Numbered from the stretch's first letter, positions 1 to 10,215 are shown. The stretch is DNA of 64,000 nt from Sphingobacterium spiritivorum (GCF_016725325.1 NZ_CP068083.1:868001-932000); one strand, 5' to 3'. The notes: generated by a model not told the origin, from the sequence alone. Translations and numbers: made by a program.

Positions 1-42
1 GAGTCGAATTTTATCGATAAGATCAGATCTGTTTTCAATTAA
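1..42 (+). CDS. C-terminal tail of an upstream gene, probably plsX
   Basis: Frame 1 is open from the first base and reads 13 codons (E-S-N-F-I-D-K-I-R-S-V-F-N) before a TAA at 40-42, seven bases before the fabH start. In Bacteroidetes and many other bacteria plsX, the phosphate acyltransferase of phospholipid synthesis, lies directly before fabH, so this is most likely its end. The identity comes from position only; 13 residues are too few to recognise a family. Confidence 0.45.
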   Translation, partial: ESNFIDKIRSVFN

Positions 43-48
43 CGTATT

Positions 49-1038
49 ATGTCAAAAATTCATGCAGCTATTACAGCTGTTAATGGCTATGTTCCTGACT
101 ATGTGCTTACAAATAAGGAGCTTGAAACAATGGTTGACACCAATGACGAGTGGATTGTCTCTCGTACAGGTATCAAAGAAAGACGCATCCTGAAAGGGGA
201 AGGTAAAGCTACTTCAGATCTGGCTGTACCTGCAGTATTGGGTCTTTTGAAAAAAAGAGGAATTACTGCGGAAGAAATAGATCTGATTGTATTTTGTACG
301 AGTACTCCTGACATGTTATTTCCGGCAACGGCGAATATACTTGCGGATAAAATCGGCGCAAAAAATGCCTGGGGATTTGATTTGCAGGCGGCTTGTTCGG
401 GATTTTTATTCGGGCTGAACACGGCCTCACAATTTATTATTTCCGGTACTCACAAAAAAGTATTGGTGGTAGGTGCGGATAAAATGTCTTCAGTAGTCAA
501 TTACAAAGATCGCAACACCTGTATCCTGTTTGGTGATGGATGTGGTGCTGTATTGTTAGAACCAAACGAAGAAGGAATGGGTATTCAGGATGCCATCCTC
601 AAAACGGACGGATCAGGCGGACAATACCTTAATATTAAAGGTGGAGGATCCTTAAATCCTGCAACGCATGAGACTGTAGATGCTGAAATGCACTATGCTT
701 ATCAGGAAGGCCGTACGGTATTCAAATTTGCGGTAACAAATATGGCTGACGTTGCAGCAGAGATCATGGACAAGAATAATCTGACATCTGCTGATATCAA
801 CTGGCTGGTACCTCATCAGGCTAATAAACGTATCATCGATGCGACAGCTGAGCGTGTAGGTCTGCCGGAAGAAAAAGTAATGGTTAATATCCAGAAATAC
901 GGAAATACGACCAGTGCGACTATTCCAATGTGTCTTTGGGAATGGGAGAGTCAATTGAAAAAAGGAGATAACCTGATCCTTGCCGCATTTGGCGGAGGAT
1001 TTACATGGGGCTCTATTTATTTAAAGTGGGCATATTAA
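49..1038 (+). CDS. fabH: 3-oxoacyl-ACP synthase III (KASIII)
   Basis: FabH starts fatty acid synthesis by condensing acetyl-CoA (or a branched starter) with malonyl-ACP in the cytoplasm. The 329-residue protein has the usual family length. The Cys-His-Asn triad is visible: Cys116 in QAACSGF, His256 in VPHQANKR and Asn286 in KYGNTTSA. The glycine-rich C-terminal end FGGGFTWGS is also typical. It follows the putative plsX tail by 6 nt and precedes accB and accC, so initiation and malonyl-CoA supply genes are clustered. Bacteroidetes with branched iso fatty acids use FabH for branched primers; that preference is inferred here. Confidence 0.97.
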   Translation: MSKIHAAITAVNGYVPDYVLTNKELETMVDTNDEWIVSRTGIKERRILKGEGKATSDLAVPAVLGLLKKRGITAEEIDLIVFCTSTPDMLFPATANILADKIGAKNAWGFDLQAACSGFLFGLNTASQFIISGTHKKVLVVGADKMSSVVNYKDRNTCILFGDGCGAVLLEPNEEGMGIQDAILKTDGSGGQYLNIKGGGSLNPATHETVDAEMHYAYQEGRTVFKFAVTNMADVAAEIMDKNNLTSADINWLVPHQANKRIIDATAERVGLPEEKVMVNIQKYGNTTSATIPMCLWEWESQLKKGDNLILAAFGGGFTWGSIYLKWAY

Positions 1039-1114
1039 TACCCTATTTATTTATTACCTTTACAGGCTAATTTTTTTGAAACATTAAACATTTAAACATC
1101 TAAAACCTGCTAAT

Positions 1115-1594
1115 ATGAGTATGGATATTAAACAAATACAAGATCTGATCAAATTCGTTGCAAAATCTGGTGTAAATGAAGTTGCAATCGAAGAAAAAGA
1201 TTTTAAAATCACAATAAAGACTAATCAGGAACCTACAATCGTTACAGCTACTGTACCAGTTGCAGCTCCTGTCGCACAAGCTTTACCAGCTGCTCCTGTT
1301 GCAACTGCTCCTGCTGCTCCTGTTGCAGCCGCTGCTGCTGACAATAATGCAAACTACATCACTGTAAAATCTCCGATGATCGGAACATTCTACCGTGCTG
1401 CAGGTCCTGGTAAACCAAACTTTGCGAATGTTGGTGATGAGATCACTCCCGGAAAAGTTCTTTGCATCGTAGAAGCAATGAAACTTTTCAACGAAATTGA
1501 ATCTGAAGTTTCAGGTAAAATCGTCAAAATCTTAATTGATGACGCTAAACCTGTTGAATACGATCAGCCATTATTCCTGGTAGATCCTAGCTAA
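1115..1594 (+). CDS. accB: Biotin carboxyl carrier protein of acetyl-CoA carboxylase
   Basis: This is the biotin-bearing subunit of acetyl-CoA carboxylase, which swings carboxybiotin between AccC and the carboxyltransferase. The 159-residue protein has an N-terminal helical part (about 1-40), an Ala/Pro-rich flexible linker (about 42-78) and a C-terminal biotinyl domain. Lys123 in the sequence EAMKLFNE is the biotinylation site. The start gives MSMDIKQI; a second ATG lies two codons inside. It sits 75 bp after fabH and 75 bp before accC, and all three are probably co-regulated. The nearly repetitive GCTCCTGTTGCA-type codons of the linker are normal for this family. Confidence 0.97.
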   Translation: MSMDIKQIQDLIKFVAKSGVNEVAIEEKDFKITIKTNQEPTIVTATVPVAAPVAQALPAAPVATAPAAPVAAAAADNNANYITVKSPMIGTFYRAAGPGKPNFANVGDEITPGKVLCIVEAMKLFNEIESEVSGKIVKILIDDAKPVEYDQPLFLVDPS

Positions 1595-1669
1595 GAATAT
1601 ACTTCTCTTATAAGGAAGTATTAGCATATTCAGCGAGAAATCGCCTAACAGAAACATCAATTAAGACTC

Positions 1670-3034
1670 ATGTTTAAAAAAATATTAATTGCCAACAGAG
1701 GTGAAATCGCCTTACGCATCATTCGCACGTGTCGTGAAATGGGCATTAAGAGTGTTGCGGTTTATTCTACAGCAGACAGAGATAGTCTTCATGTCCGTTT
1801 TGCGGATGAAGCAGTCTGTATCGGACCTCCGCCAAGTAAAGATTCTTATTTAAATATCCCTAACATCATTTCTGCAGCAGAACTGACTAATGCAGATGCA
1901 ATCCATCCTGGGTACGGATTTTTATCTGAAAATGCTCGTTTTTCTGCTATTTGTGCAGAGTACGGCATCAAATTTATCGGTGCTACAGCAGAACAGATCG
2001 AAAAGATGGGAGATAAATCTTCCGCTAAAGCAACTATGAAAGAGGCTGGCGTTCCTACAGTACCGGGTTCTGAAGGTTTATTAAGCAACGTCAAAGAAGG
2101 TATACAACTTGCCAATGAAATCGGATATCCGGTGATCATCAAAGCTACAGCAGGTGGCGGTGGTCGTGGAATGCGTATCATCTGGAAAGATGAAGATTTT
2201 GAAGGCGCATGGGATTCTGCACGTCAGGAGTCTGCAGCAGCTTTCGGGAACGACGGTATATATCTTGAAAAATATGTTGAAGAACCACGTCACATCGAGA
2301 TTCAGGTCGTAGGTGACCAATACGGAACGGTATGTCACTTATCAGAACGCGATTGTTCGATTCAGCGTCGTCACCAAAAACTATTGGAAGAAGCACCTTC
2401 TCCGTTTATTACACCTGAACTTCGCCAGACAATGGGTGAAGCCGCTATTAAAGGCGCAAAAGCTGTTAATTACGAAGGTGCCGGAACAATTGAATTCCTG
2501 GTAGACAAACACCGTAATTTCTACTTTATGGAGATGAATACCCGTATTCAGGTAGAACATCCCGTAACTGAAGAGGTTATCAACTTTGACCTGATCAAAG
2601 AACAGATTAAAGTTGCAGCAGGGATTCCTATCTCCGGTAAAAACTACGAACCGACTATGCATGCTATAGAGTGTCGTATAAATGCTGAAGATCCGTTCCT
2701 GAACTTCCGCCCTTCACCGGGAAAGATTACTAATTTCCACTCTCCGGGTGGACATGGTGTGCGTGTAGATACACACGTGTACTCCGGATATACTATTCCT
2801 CCGAATTATGACTCTATGATCGCTAAACTGATCACTGTAGCGCAGACCCGTGAAGAAGCGATATCGACGATGGAAAGAGCATTAAGCGAATTTGTTATCG
2901 AAGGTATACATACAACTATCCCTCTGCATTTGAGAATCTTAAAGGATCCGAATTTCAGAGCCGGAAACTTCACAACTAAATTCATGGAGACTTTCGATCT
3001 GTCAAAGTATCCTGAAGAAGAGGAGAATACATAA
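1670..3034 (+). CDS. accC: Biotin carboxylase subunit of acetyl-CoA carboxylase
   Basis: AccC carboxylates the biotin on AccB using ATP and bicarbonate, the first half-reaction of malonyl-CoA synthesis. The 454-residue length fits the family. Seen in order: the N-terminal fold beginning [16 protein letters not shown], the ATP-grasp glycine-rich loop [12 protein letters not shown], the catalytic stretch [16 protein letters not shown], and the C-terminal domain with NFRPSPGKI. It follows accB and is closed by a strong terminator directly after the stop, so accB-accC form the end of this transcription unit. Confidence 0.97.
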   Translation: MFKKILIANRGEIALRIIRTCREMGIKSVAVYSTADRDSLHVRFADEAVCIGPPPSKDSYLNIPNIISAAELTNADAIHPGYGFLSENARFSAICAEYGIKFIGATAEQIEKMGDKSSAKATMKEAGVPTVPGSEGLLSNVKEGIQLANEIGYPVIIKATAGGGGRGMRIIWKDEDFEGAWDSARQESAAAFGNDGIYLEKYVEEPRHIEIQVVGDQYGTVCHLSERDCSIQRRHQKLLEEAPSPFITPELRQTMGEAAIKGAKAVNYEGAGTIEFLVDKHRNFYFMEMNTRIQVEHPVTEEVINFDLIKEQIKVAAGIPISGKNYEPTMHAIECRINAEDPFLNFRPSPGKITNFHSPGGHGVRVDTHVYSGYTIPPNYDSMIAKLITVAQTREEAISTMERALSEFVIEGIHTTIPLHLRILKDPNFRAGNFTTKFMETFDLSKYPEEEENT

Positions 3035-3053
3035 AATTTCTTTTACAGAAGCA

Positions 3054-3089
3054 AAAAATACCATTCTTACCAATAAGAATGGTATTTTT
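3054..3089 (+). terminator. Terminator after accC
   Basis: A perfect 16-bp inverted repeat (3054-3069 and 3074-3089) closes a CCAA loop, with A residues on the left and T residues on the right. It begins 20 bp after the accC stop. The flanking runs would let it work in both directions. The T tract also contains a TATTTTTG sequence (3083-3090) resembling a Bacteroidetes -7 box ahead of tatC. Confidence 0.9.
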
Positions 3090-3109
3090 GTTTTTCGCGA
3101 TCATGTATT

Positions 3110-3988
3110 ATGAGTAAAATGACTAAATCAAGCCTGGTTCAAGCTATTAAAGATAAAGGAAAGAATATTGAAGGAGAAATGTCCTTTTTCGACCATTTAG
3201 AGGTCTTAAGATGGCATATCATCCGTTCTGTATTAGCCGTAGCAGTATTTGCGACATTAGCTTTCACATTCTATGACTATGTGTTCAATGAAATTATTAT
3301 GGGCCCTAAAAAGCTTGATTTCTGGACATACAGAATGATGTGTAAAGTTGGCGAATTACTACATATTGATGGTTTTTGTGTGGAAAGAATTCCATTCAAC
3401 ATTATCAATACCGAGATGGCAGGTCAGTTTATGTTACAGATTAACTCCTGTCTGATTACGGCTGTAGCCTTAGGATTCCCGTATCTTCTCTTTGAAGTAT
3501 GGTTATTCGTCAAACCGGCTTTGACCGATGTAGAAAAACGGTCTGCGAGAGGGTTTGTTTTCTATGCGACTATTCTGTTTGCATTAGGAGTGCTTTTCGG
3601 ATACTATATTGTTGTTCCACTTTCTGTGAATTTTCTTTCTAATGTATCATTAAGTGAAGAGATCACCAACCAGATTACCATTGATTCTTACCTGTCTACT
3701 ATTGCGACACTATCCTTAGGCTGTGGAATAGTATTTTTATTACCAATCCTGATTTTTATTTTATCCAAAATCGGATTGATGACTCCCGAATTTATGCGGG
3801 CCAGCAGAAGATACGCTGTCGTTATCATTCTGGTCATTGCAGCCGTGATTACACCAAGTGCGGATGTCATTACTATGCTTACGGTGAGTGCACCAATGTT
3901 TATTCTTTATGAGATCAGTATCATGGTATCGGCAAATGTAAAGAAGGCAAGAGCTGCCAAAGAAAAAGAATTTTATAGTAATAAATAG
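3110..3988 (+). CDS. tatC: Twin-arginine translocase subunit TatC
   Basis: TatC is the membrane receptor of the Tat pathway that exports folded proteins bearing a twin-arginine signal. The 292-residue protein has the family hallmark EMSFFDHLEVLRWHIIRS near residue 25 and about six hydrophobic segments. A loop insertion of about 45 residues between the first two membrane segments (around 65-110) makes it longer than the E. coli protein; longer forms are usual in Bacteroidetes. tatA is not in the window. It lies 5 bp before rpiB. A possible Tat substrate is encoded at 44358-45338. Confidence 0.93.
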   Translation: MSKMTKSSLVQAIKDKGKNIEGEMSFFDHLEVLRWHIIRSVLAVAVFATLAFTFYDYVFNEIIMGPKKLDFWTYRMMCKVGELLHIDGFCVERIPFNIINTEMAGQFMLQINSCLITAVALGFPYLLFEVWLFVKPALTDVEKRSARGFVFYATILFALGVLFGYYIVVPLSVNFLSNVSLSEEITNQITIDSYLSTIATLSLGCGIVFLLPILIFILSKIGLMTPEFMRASRRYAVVIILVIAAVITPSADVITMLTVSAPMFILYEISIMVSANVKKARAAKEKEFYSNK

Positions 3989-3993
3989 AGAAT

Positions 3994-4434
3994 ATGAGTT
4001 CAGTAAAAACTATCGCTATCGGAGGCGATCACGCAGGATTTGACTACAAAAAAGAACTGATCCCCTTTCTGCAGGAGTTGGGTTATGAAGTAAAAGATTT
4101 TGGAGCCCATTCTACAGATTCTGTAGATTATCCGGATTTTGCGCATCCTGTAGCTTCCGCTGTGGAGAGCAAGGAATTTGACAAAGGTATACTTATCTGC
4201 GGTAGTGCTAACGGTGTAGCGATCACCGCTAATAAGCATCAGGAAATTCGTGCGGCAATATGCTGGCTGGAAGAAATTGCAGCATTAGCCCGTCAGCACA
4301 ATGATGCGAATATTGTATGTATTCCTGCCCGTTTCATTAGTCTGGATCTGGCAAAAGCAATCGTAAAAACATTTATGACTACAGATTTTGAAGGCGGCCG
4401 TCACGCTAACCGCGTCAATAAAATCTCTTGTTAA
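3994..4434 (+). CDS. rpiB: Ribose-5-phosphate isomerase B
   Basis: RpiB interconverts ribose-5-phosphate and ribulose-5-phosphate in the pentose phosphate pathway. The 146-residue length fits RpiB/LacAB proteins. Visible motifs are the N-terminal GGDHAGFDYK (Asp12, His13), the active-site segment ICGSANGVAI with Cys69 and the conserved glycine, and EIRAAICW. It starts 5 bp after tatC and is probably translated from the same mRNA. Allose-6-phosphate isomerase activity, known for some members, cannot be judged. Confidence 0.93.
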   Translation: MSSVKTIAIGGDHAGFDYKKELIPFLQELGYEVKDFGAHSTDSVDYPDFAHPVASAVESKEFDKGILICGSANGVAITANKHQEIRAAICWLEEIAALARQHNDANIVCIPARFISLDLAKAIVKTFMTTDFEGGRHANRVNKISC

Positions 4435-4446
4435 GTATAACATTCC

Positions 4447-4467
4447 AGGGTAGCTCACCGCTACCCT
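4447..4467 (+). terminator. Short hairpin after rpiB, possible weak terminator
   Basis: An 8-bp perfect stem AGGGTAGC/GCTACCCT with a TCACC loop lies 12 bp after the rpiB stop. It is followed by ATTTAATAAA rather than a clean T run, so termination would be weak. Confidence 0.45.
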
Positions 4468-4488
4468 ATTTAATAAACCTATTTTCTG

Positions 4489-6051
4489 ATGAAAAAACTT
4501 ATAATACTTCTGAGTGTTCTGCCTTGGTTATACAGCTGTGCTTTTGCGCAGGAGCCTGTTCAGAAAAAGTACGCTGAAATGCTGAATGAGGAGAATGCGA
4601 AAAAACACCTTACTATTCTATCTTCCAAAGAATACGAAGGCCGGGGTACCGGACAGAAAGGTGGCGAAAAAGCAGCTCAGTATATTGCAGCCGAATTTAA
4701 AAGATTAGGATTGACAGCTCCGCAATCCGGTTATTTTCAAAAAATAAATCTGAAGAACAAACGTTTTGAAGTCAGTAAGTTCACTGTAGGAAATAATGAT
4801 TTCAAAAACGGAAAGGACTTCTTTATTCTGGGAGATAATGAAAAGACAGTTATACAGGCTGAAGATATTGTATTTGTTGGATATGGTATTGAGGATGCGA
4901 AATACAACGATTATGAAAATATAGATGTCAGCAATAAGGTCGTTTTACTGATCTTAGATGATGAACCTACAGATAACGCTGGAAATTCCCTGATCACGGG
5001 TACTTCGAAGAAATCAGAATGGAGTACTTCCGGGAATAAAAAGCTGCAGCATCTTGTTAAAAAGAATCCTAAGCTAATTCTGGCGGCTTCAGTTACAACT
5101 GAACTTATGCTGAAAAGAATGGCTGGAAGATTGACCCAAGGCTCTTACGAATTGCAAAAGGATAAAGCAGAAAAGGGAGTTTCAGTAAATCCTGCAGTCG
5201 CATTTATCACACCTGCGATTGCAAATGATATTCTTCAGACGAAGAACATATCTTTTCAGAAATTCAAAGAAAATAACACCGTCCAGTCTACTCAGATACC
5301 CGTAAAATTCACTGCAGAATATGGAATTACTGAAGAGTTGCTTAATGATGCGAATGTATTAGGACTATTGGAAGGAACGGACCTGAAGGATGAAATAGTA
5401 GTCTTATCCGGTCACTATGATCATGACGGAATCGATGAGAACGGCACTATTTTTCCGGGGGCTGATGATAACGGCTCCGGTACAACCGGAGTATTGGATC
5501 TTGCCCGCGCGTTTGCTCAGGCTAAGGCTGATGGTCACGGCCCTCGCCGCAGCATTCTCTTTATTGCCTTTGCTGCAGAAGAAAAAGGTCTCCTTGGATC
5601 TGAGTATTACTCGGAGAATCCTGTATATCCCCTATCCAATACTGTGGTCTGTCTGAATATGGATATGATAGGTCGTATCGATGATAAACATCTGAATGGA
5701 AATCACAATTATATTCATGTTATCGGATCAGATAAACTGAGTTCCGAACTGCATGCAATCAATAAGAAAGCTAATGATGATTTTACAAAGATGGAACTGG
5801 ATTATATGTATGATGATCCTAAAGATCCTATGCGTATTTATTACCGCTCTGATCAATATAATTTTGCCAAACACAAAATCCCTGTCATTTTCTATTTTTC
5901 AGGATTACACCCTCACTATCATACCCCAGAAGACACCATTGAAAAGATAGACTTTCCGATGATGGTCAAGCGTGAAAAATTAGCCTTTTACACAGCCTGG
6001 GAGATTGCCAATCGCGATAAAAAACTGGTCGTAGACAGTAACAAAGAATAA
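4489..6051 (+). CDS. Secreted M28 family zinc aminopeptidase with PA-type insert
   Basis: This is a predicted exported metallopeptidase. An N-terminal signal ends either at a lipobox-like LYSC (Cys17) or at AFAQ. Residues from about 80 to 290 form the region where M28 enzymes carry a PA (protease-associated) domain. The catalytic M28 domain follows, with the zinc ligands in SGHYDHDG, GADDNGSG, FAAEEKGLLGS and NMDMIGR and a final HPHYHTPED. All expected metal and acid residues are present. It is 520 residues long and stands alone between rpiB and a strong terminator. A second, shorter M28 enzyme is encoded at 58965-59924. The substrate is unknown; aminopeptidase activity is the family default. 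Confidence 0.9.
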   Translation: MKKLIILLSVLPWLYSCAFAQEPVQKKYAEMLNEENAKKHLTILSSKEYEGRGTGQKGGEKAAQYIAAEFKRLGLTAPQSGYFQKINLKNKRFEVSKFTVGNNDFKNGKDFFILGDNEKTVIQAEDIVFVGYGIEDAKYNDYENIDVSNKVVLLILDDEPTDNAGNSLITGTSKKSEWSTSGNKKLQHLVKKNPKLILAASVTTELMLKRMAGRLTQGSYELQKDKAEKGVSVNPAVAFITPAIANDILQTKNISFQKFKENNTVQSTQIPVKFTAEYGITEELLNDANVLGLLEGTDLKDEIVVLSGHYDHDGIDENGTIFPGADDNGSGTTGVLDLARAFAQAKADGHGPRRSILFIAFAAEEKGLLGSEYYSENPVYPLSNTVVCLNMDMIGRIDDKHLNGNHNYIHVIGSDKLSSELHAINKKANDDFTKMELDYMYDDPKDPMRIYYRSDQYNFAKHKIPVIFYFSGLHPHYHTPEDTIEKIDFPMMVKREKLAFYTAWEIANRDKKLVVDSNKE

Positions 6052-6077
6052 AAATTCTATTTCTTACCATAAATTGT

Positions 6078-6110
6078 AAAAGCCTTTTCCGTAATCTGGA
6101 AAAGGCTTTT
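6078..6110 (+). terminator. Terminator after M28 peptidase gene
   Basis: A perfect 13-bp stem (6078-6090 and 6098-6110) with a 7-nt loop is followed by TT and a T-rich stretch. It starts 27 bp after the stop codon. Confidence 0.9.
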
Positions 6111-6236
6111 TTAGTTTTCAGAACAAAAAGAAAACACTTGAATCATCGCTATTAGTTAATAATTGTTAATTAACTTTTATTAATCATATAGTTAAATATA
6201 TTTTAATATTATTGTAGCATAATCAATAAACCCTTT

Positions 6237-8927
6237 ATGAAATTATTGCTACTCGGGCTTTCTATGCTTATGTATCATCTTTCCTTTGCTCAATCTTCCG
6301 GATTAATTTCCGGTACTGTACACAATGCTGAAGACAAGATTTTGGAAAAAGCTACTGTAAGTGTTCTTAACAAAAAAGATTCAACTGTAGTTTCTTATAC
6401 ACTGACTGATGAAAAGGGAAATTTTCGTCTGGTTAAACTTCCGGTGGAACGGGAGCTTCTACTTTATATTTCACACATATCCGGACAACCTTTTCAACAG
6501 ACACTTTCTCTTAAAGATCATGAAGCAAGGAATATGGGCGTTCTCAAACTATCCGAAAACTTGCTGGAAGAAGTCAATATCACGAGTGCCCCTCCTATCC
6601 GCATGTCAAAAGACACGTTGGAATATAATACGGCCTATTTCAAAACAAGACCCAATGCCAATGTAGAAGAACTACTGAAGCAGCTTCCGGGGCTTCAGGT
6701 GAATATGGATGGCACTATTTACTATCAGGGAAAAGAGGTGTCTTCTGTCAAAGTAAATGGAAAGGATTTTTTTGCCACGGATTTAAAAATCGCTACTAGA
6801 AATCTTGATGCTTCTCTTATCAAAACGGTACAGGTGTACAGAGATAAGGGAGAATCAAAGCGAATCGTTGAAAATGAGGAACGTCTTCCTGTAACGATCA
6901 ATCTTAAGTTTAAAAAAGATTTTCTGAAAGCAGATTTTGGTAAAGTTTACGGCAGTGGCGGCACCCGTAAGCGATATGAGGCCGGGGGCTTGTTTAATAC
7001 CTTCAGAGATACCTTACAATTGAGTTTTATAGGATTCGGCAATAATATCAACAGACAAAGTTTTGACTATGGCGAACTGCAGCAGCATGCAGGACTTGGA
7101 AGAGCGGAGAATTACGGGTTTGATAATTTCGGAGGACGGAATTACTGGGGTATAGGTAATGACGTTGCGGGCGGATTCAATCTCAATAATGACTGGGGAA
7201 GGAAAACAAAACTCAATTTCATGTATATGCTGTCCTACAACAATAATGACAGCGAAAACAGGAATAGCAGTACCTCTCTTTATGACGGAGAGAAGCAATT
7301 AGGCACATATTTCTCTGAAGCACAAAGCAAAGCATGGAAACACAATATCAAGACCTTGCTTCGGCATCGTTTTGACACAACGGCATATTTTGAATTTACA
7401 CCTCGTCTGCAATTAGAAAACACTAAAAACAAGAATAGCAGTATCGGAGAAAACAGCACAGAATCCGCTATGCTCAACAGGAGTGAAAACAATAGTAATA
7501 GAGACCAGAAACAACTAACCTATGAACATGGATTTTTTATTGAAAAGCAAATAACACCAAATCATGTTGTTTCATTCAGAAATAATCTCAACATCAATAG
7601 TGGTCAAAATGATAATATCAATGAGCAAATCGCTCATATATACCAACAGAATAATGGGGCTGCACGCAACATATGGCAGAATATGAATGCAAAGAGAAAA
7701 TCAGATAGTTTTGGAAACTCTTTCAATTATGGAAATAAGACTATAAAAAAGCTCAATTTCGAACTTTATTTTACATTTAATACCTCCCGTAGCCGTTCTA
7801 CAGAATCACTTCTGATTAACAAAGATAATACCGGGACTGTACGGGCCACTGAACTTGAAAATAATTACAGATACAGGGATCAGGATTATATATCGGGAGT
7901 AAAGTTCTTTTGGAAACCTGTAGATAAGTTGTCCGTCAATTTCGGAACAGCTTATCAGACTAAAAAGAATTATTTTGACTTCCTGGAAATAGCACCGGAT
8001 ATCAATAAAAAACAAAGCTATTGGTTGCCTAATATTTCTGTACGGTATAAAGAACTGGAACTATCATGGTCTAAAGATCTGGAAGGTCCGGAGACACAAC
8101 AAATCGTCGTCCAGCGCAGAGATCAGGATCCGTTGTATACCGTATTGCCATCTCTTAATTTCGATAATACAGAACGTCAGGATTTCAGATTAAGCTATAA
8201 TAAATATGCACAGAAATATCAAATGGGAATCAATGGCGGATTTAACTCTAAGAACAGAAGCGTTGGATACAAAAGCTGGCGGGAGAATGAAACCGGACAC
8301 TATACCATGCAGGCATTTCAGTCTGGTAAAGTCAGTGGAGCAAATGCTGCTTTCTACCTGCGTTATAATATATTGAACGGCAAAAAATGGCAACTTTATT
8401 TTTCTCAAAACTCGAATAGTTACAGTTATCAGAATTACTCTACCATCAATGATATCGATAATAAATCTACAACCTGGTCCAGCACCTTCACACAGGAATT
8501 ATCTTTGATGTGGAACAATCTGATAGGGATATCTCCGAAATATTCTTTCTCTACCAACCGAAACTTTAATACTGTCAAAAATAATCCGGATTTTATTGAA
8601 AGTCAGTACAAGACACATACTTTTGGCATGGGTTTAAATATTAATCCGATAAAAGGGTTTTCTCTGGAATCCAGTTATTCGCTTGAAAACAGAGCAAGCG
8701 GTCTGAATGCACGACAAAATTTTAATATCCTGAACGCTTCGGTTTTCTATAATATCAATAGCCAGTCACAGATCAAATTATCGGGTTTTGATATACTCAA
8801 TCAAAATAGCAGCAACTATTGGGGGACACAGGGCAATACGACCTATTATGTAAATTCAATTGTATTACGGCAGTACTTTTTATTAGGGTATGTTCATAAA
8901 TTTAATCTGATAAAGGTAAAAGATTAA
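6237..8927 (+). CDS. Outer membrane beta-barrel protein, TonB-receptor-like, with carboxypeptidase-regulatory-like domain
   Basis: A signal peptide (about 1-18, ending SFAQ) is followed by an Ig-like carboxypeptidase-regulatory domain (about 22-110) starting SGLISGTVHNAEDK, as found at the front of Bacteroidetes TonB-dependent receptors. Next comes a plug-like region (about 115-220) with VEELLKQLPGLQV and GKEVSSVKVNGKDFF, then a long Asn/Ser/Tyr-rich barrel. No SusD-like partner or enzyme flanks it, so it is probably not a polysaccharide importer. The TonB box is not clear. It is alone between two terminator or spacer regions, with a very A+T-rich leader. The ligand is unknown. Confidence 0.8.
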   Translation: MKLLLLGLSMLMYHLSFAQSSGLISGTVHNAEDKILEKATVSVLNKKDSTVVSYTLTDEKGNFRLVKLPVERELLLYISHISGQPFQQTLSLKDHEARNMGVLKLSENLLEEVNITSAPPIRMSKDTLEYNTAYFKTRPNANVEELLKQLPGLQVNMDGTIYYQGKEVSSVKVNGKDFFATDLKIATRNLDASLIKTVQVYRDKGESKRIVENEERLPVTINLKFKKDFLKADFGKVYGSGGTRKRYEAGGLFNTFRDTLQLSFIGFGNNINRQSFDYGELQQHAGLGRAENYGFDNFGGRNYWGIGNDVAGGFNLNNDWGRKTKLNFMYMLSYNNNDSENRNSSTSLYDGEKQLGTYFSEAQSKAWKHNIKTLLRHRFDTTAYFEFTPRLQLENTKNKNSSIGENSTESAMLNRSENNSNRDQKQLTYEHGFFIEKQITPNHVVSFRNNLNINSGQNDNINEQIAHIYQQNNGAARNIWQNMNAKRKSDSFGNSFNYGNKTIKKLNFELYFTFNTSRSRSTESLLINKDNTGTVRATELENNYRYRDQDYISGVKFFWKPVDKLSVNFGTAYQTKKNYFDFLEIAPDINKKQSYWLPNISVRYKELELSWSKDLEGPETQQIVVQRRDQDPLYTVLPSLNFDNTERQDFRLSYNKYAQKYQMGINGGFNSKNRSVGYKSWRENETGHYTMQAFQSGKVSGANAAFYLRYNILNGKKWQLYFSQNSNSYSYQNYSTINDIDNKSTTWSSTFTQELSLMWNNLIGISPKYSFSTNRNFNTVKNNPDFIESQYKTHTFGMGLNINPIKGFSLESSYSLENRASGLNARQNFNILNASVFYNINSQSQIKLSGFDILNQNSSNYWGTQGNTTYYVNSIVLRQYFLLGYVHKFNLIKVKD

Positions 8928-8984
8928 ACCTTTCTGTAAATTGTATGTTTTCAAATAAACACGTAGTCTAAAGCAATAATTAAA

Positions 8985-9899
8985 ATGGCATTTGTAGATT
9001 ATTATAACATATTGGGGCTGGATAAGTCCGCTTCTCAGGATGATATAAAAAAAGCTTACCGCAAACTTGCCCGGAAGTACCATCCTGATCTCAATCCGAA
9101 TGATGAAACAGCAAAACAAAAATTTCAGGAAATCAATGAAGCAAATGAAGTGCTTACAGATCCTGAAAAACGTAAAAAGTATGATCAGTACGGAGAGAAC
9201 TGGAAACATGGGGAAGAATATGAGAAAGCTCAGCAACAATACAGACGGAGTTCCGGGGCAGGCAACCCATTTGCCGGAGGAGGCAGTGATTCAAATGCAT
9301 ACTCCGGAAACTTTGATGACAGTCAGTTTTCCGATTTTTTCGAGCAAATGTTTGGAAGCCGTCGTGGCGGAGGAAGACAAAGTACATTCAAAGGTCAGGA
9401 TTTTAATGCGGAGTTACACCTCACCTTACAGCAAGCTTATACTACGCATCAGCAGACTTTTACGGTCAACGGGCAGAATATCCGGATCACGATCCACGCT
9501 GGTGTAGAAGACGGGCAGAAGATAAAATTAAAAGGACACGGCAGCGAAGGAATAAACGGAGGACCTAAAGGAGATCTCTATATTACATTTACGGTGGATA
9601 AGGATCAACGATTCAGAAGAGAAGGAAATGATCTGTATACGAATCTGGATATCGATCTTTACACCGCTATTTTAGGTGGAGAAGCAACTCTGGATACCTT
9701 CGGAGGTAAGGTTAAACTTAAAATCAAACCTGAAACACAGAACGGAGCCAAGATGCGCTTAAAGGGTAAAGGATTTCCGGTCTATAGAAAAGAGGATCAG
9801 TTCGGAGATCTGTATGTTACGATCAATGTACAAATCCCGACACAGCTCTCTGAAGAAGAGAAAGCACTATTCAAACAATTAGCTGAACTAAAAAAGTAA
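8985..9899 (+). CDS. cbpA: DnaJ-class co-chaperone CbpA
   Basis: This Hsp40 protein stimulates DnaK ATPase and presents substrates. The J domain (about 1-70) has the HPD motif at residues 33-35. A Gly/Ser-rich linker with [10 protein letters not shown] and [14 protein letters not shown] follows (about 85-130), then two beta-rich substrate-binding domains. The cysteine-rich zinc region of DnaJ is missing, which places it in the CbpA group. It is followed directly by a CbpM-like gene, the classical partner. In E. coli CbpA also binds DNA; that is not known here. Confidence 0.93.
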   Translation: MAFVDYYNILGLDKSASQDDIKKAYRKLARKYHPDLNPNDETAKQKFQEINEANEVLTDPEKRKKYDQYGENWKHGEEYEKAQQQYRRSSGAGNPFAGGGSDSNAYSGNFDDSQFSDFFEQMFGSRRGGGRQSTFKGQDFNAELHLTLQQAYTTHQQTFTVNGQNIRITIHAGVEDGQKIKLKGHGSEGINGGPKGDLYITFTVDKDQRFRREGNDLYTNLDIDLYTAILGGEATLDTFGGKVKLKIKPETQNGAKMRLKGKGFPVYRKEDQFGDLYVTINVQIPTQLSEEEKALFKQLAELKK

Positions 9900-9902
9900 G
9901 TG

Positions 9903-10196
9903 ATGGAAACTACAAAAATTAAGATAATAGACTTTTGTCATTCCAGAAAGGTGGAGGCATCTTTTATTCAGATACTAAGGGATAGCGAATTGATCCATAT
10001 TACTGTAGAACATAATGTAGAATACGTAGATGAGGACGAGTTGAGAAATCTGGAACGCTTTGCTGCATTATATTATGATCTGGATGTCAATCCTCAAGGG
10101 ATAGAAGTCGCACACCATTTGTTGCAGAAGGTAGAACGTCTGCAGGAAGAATTACGTCTGCTACAGGCTAAAATGAGAAGTCTGGAACAGGGATAA
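9903..10196 (+). CDS. cbpM: Chaperone modulator CbpM-like protein
   Basis: CbpM proteins bind the J domain of CbpA and restrain it. The 97-residue product has a MerR-like helical front and a C-terminal leucine-rich coiled coil (QKVERLQEELRLLQAKM), with the family-like sequence ERFAALYYDLDVNPQGIEVA in the middle. The frame also has a GTG at 9900, overlapping the end of cbpA, but the ATG at 9903 is preferred. The gene starts 3 bp after the cbpA stop, so translational coupling is likely. Identification rests on size, context and partial motifs. Confidence 0.85.
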   Translation: METTKIKIIDFCHSRKVEASFIQILRDSELIHITVEHNVEYVDEDELRNLERFAALYYDLDVNPQGIEVAHHLLQKVERLQEELRLLQAKMRSLEQG

Positions 10197-10215
10197 CTCT
10201 CCGGTAGCCCTGATG

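Noticed and set aside
1599..1621. Hairpin between accB and accC
   Set aside because: The stem is only 7 bp plus a bulged extension and has no U run; accB and accC must be expressed together, so it is not a convincing terminator.
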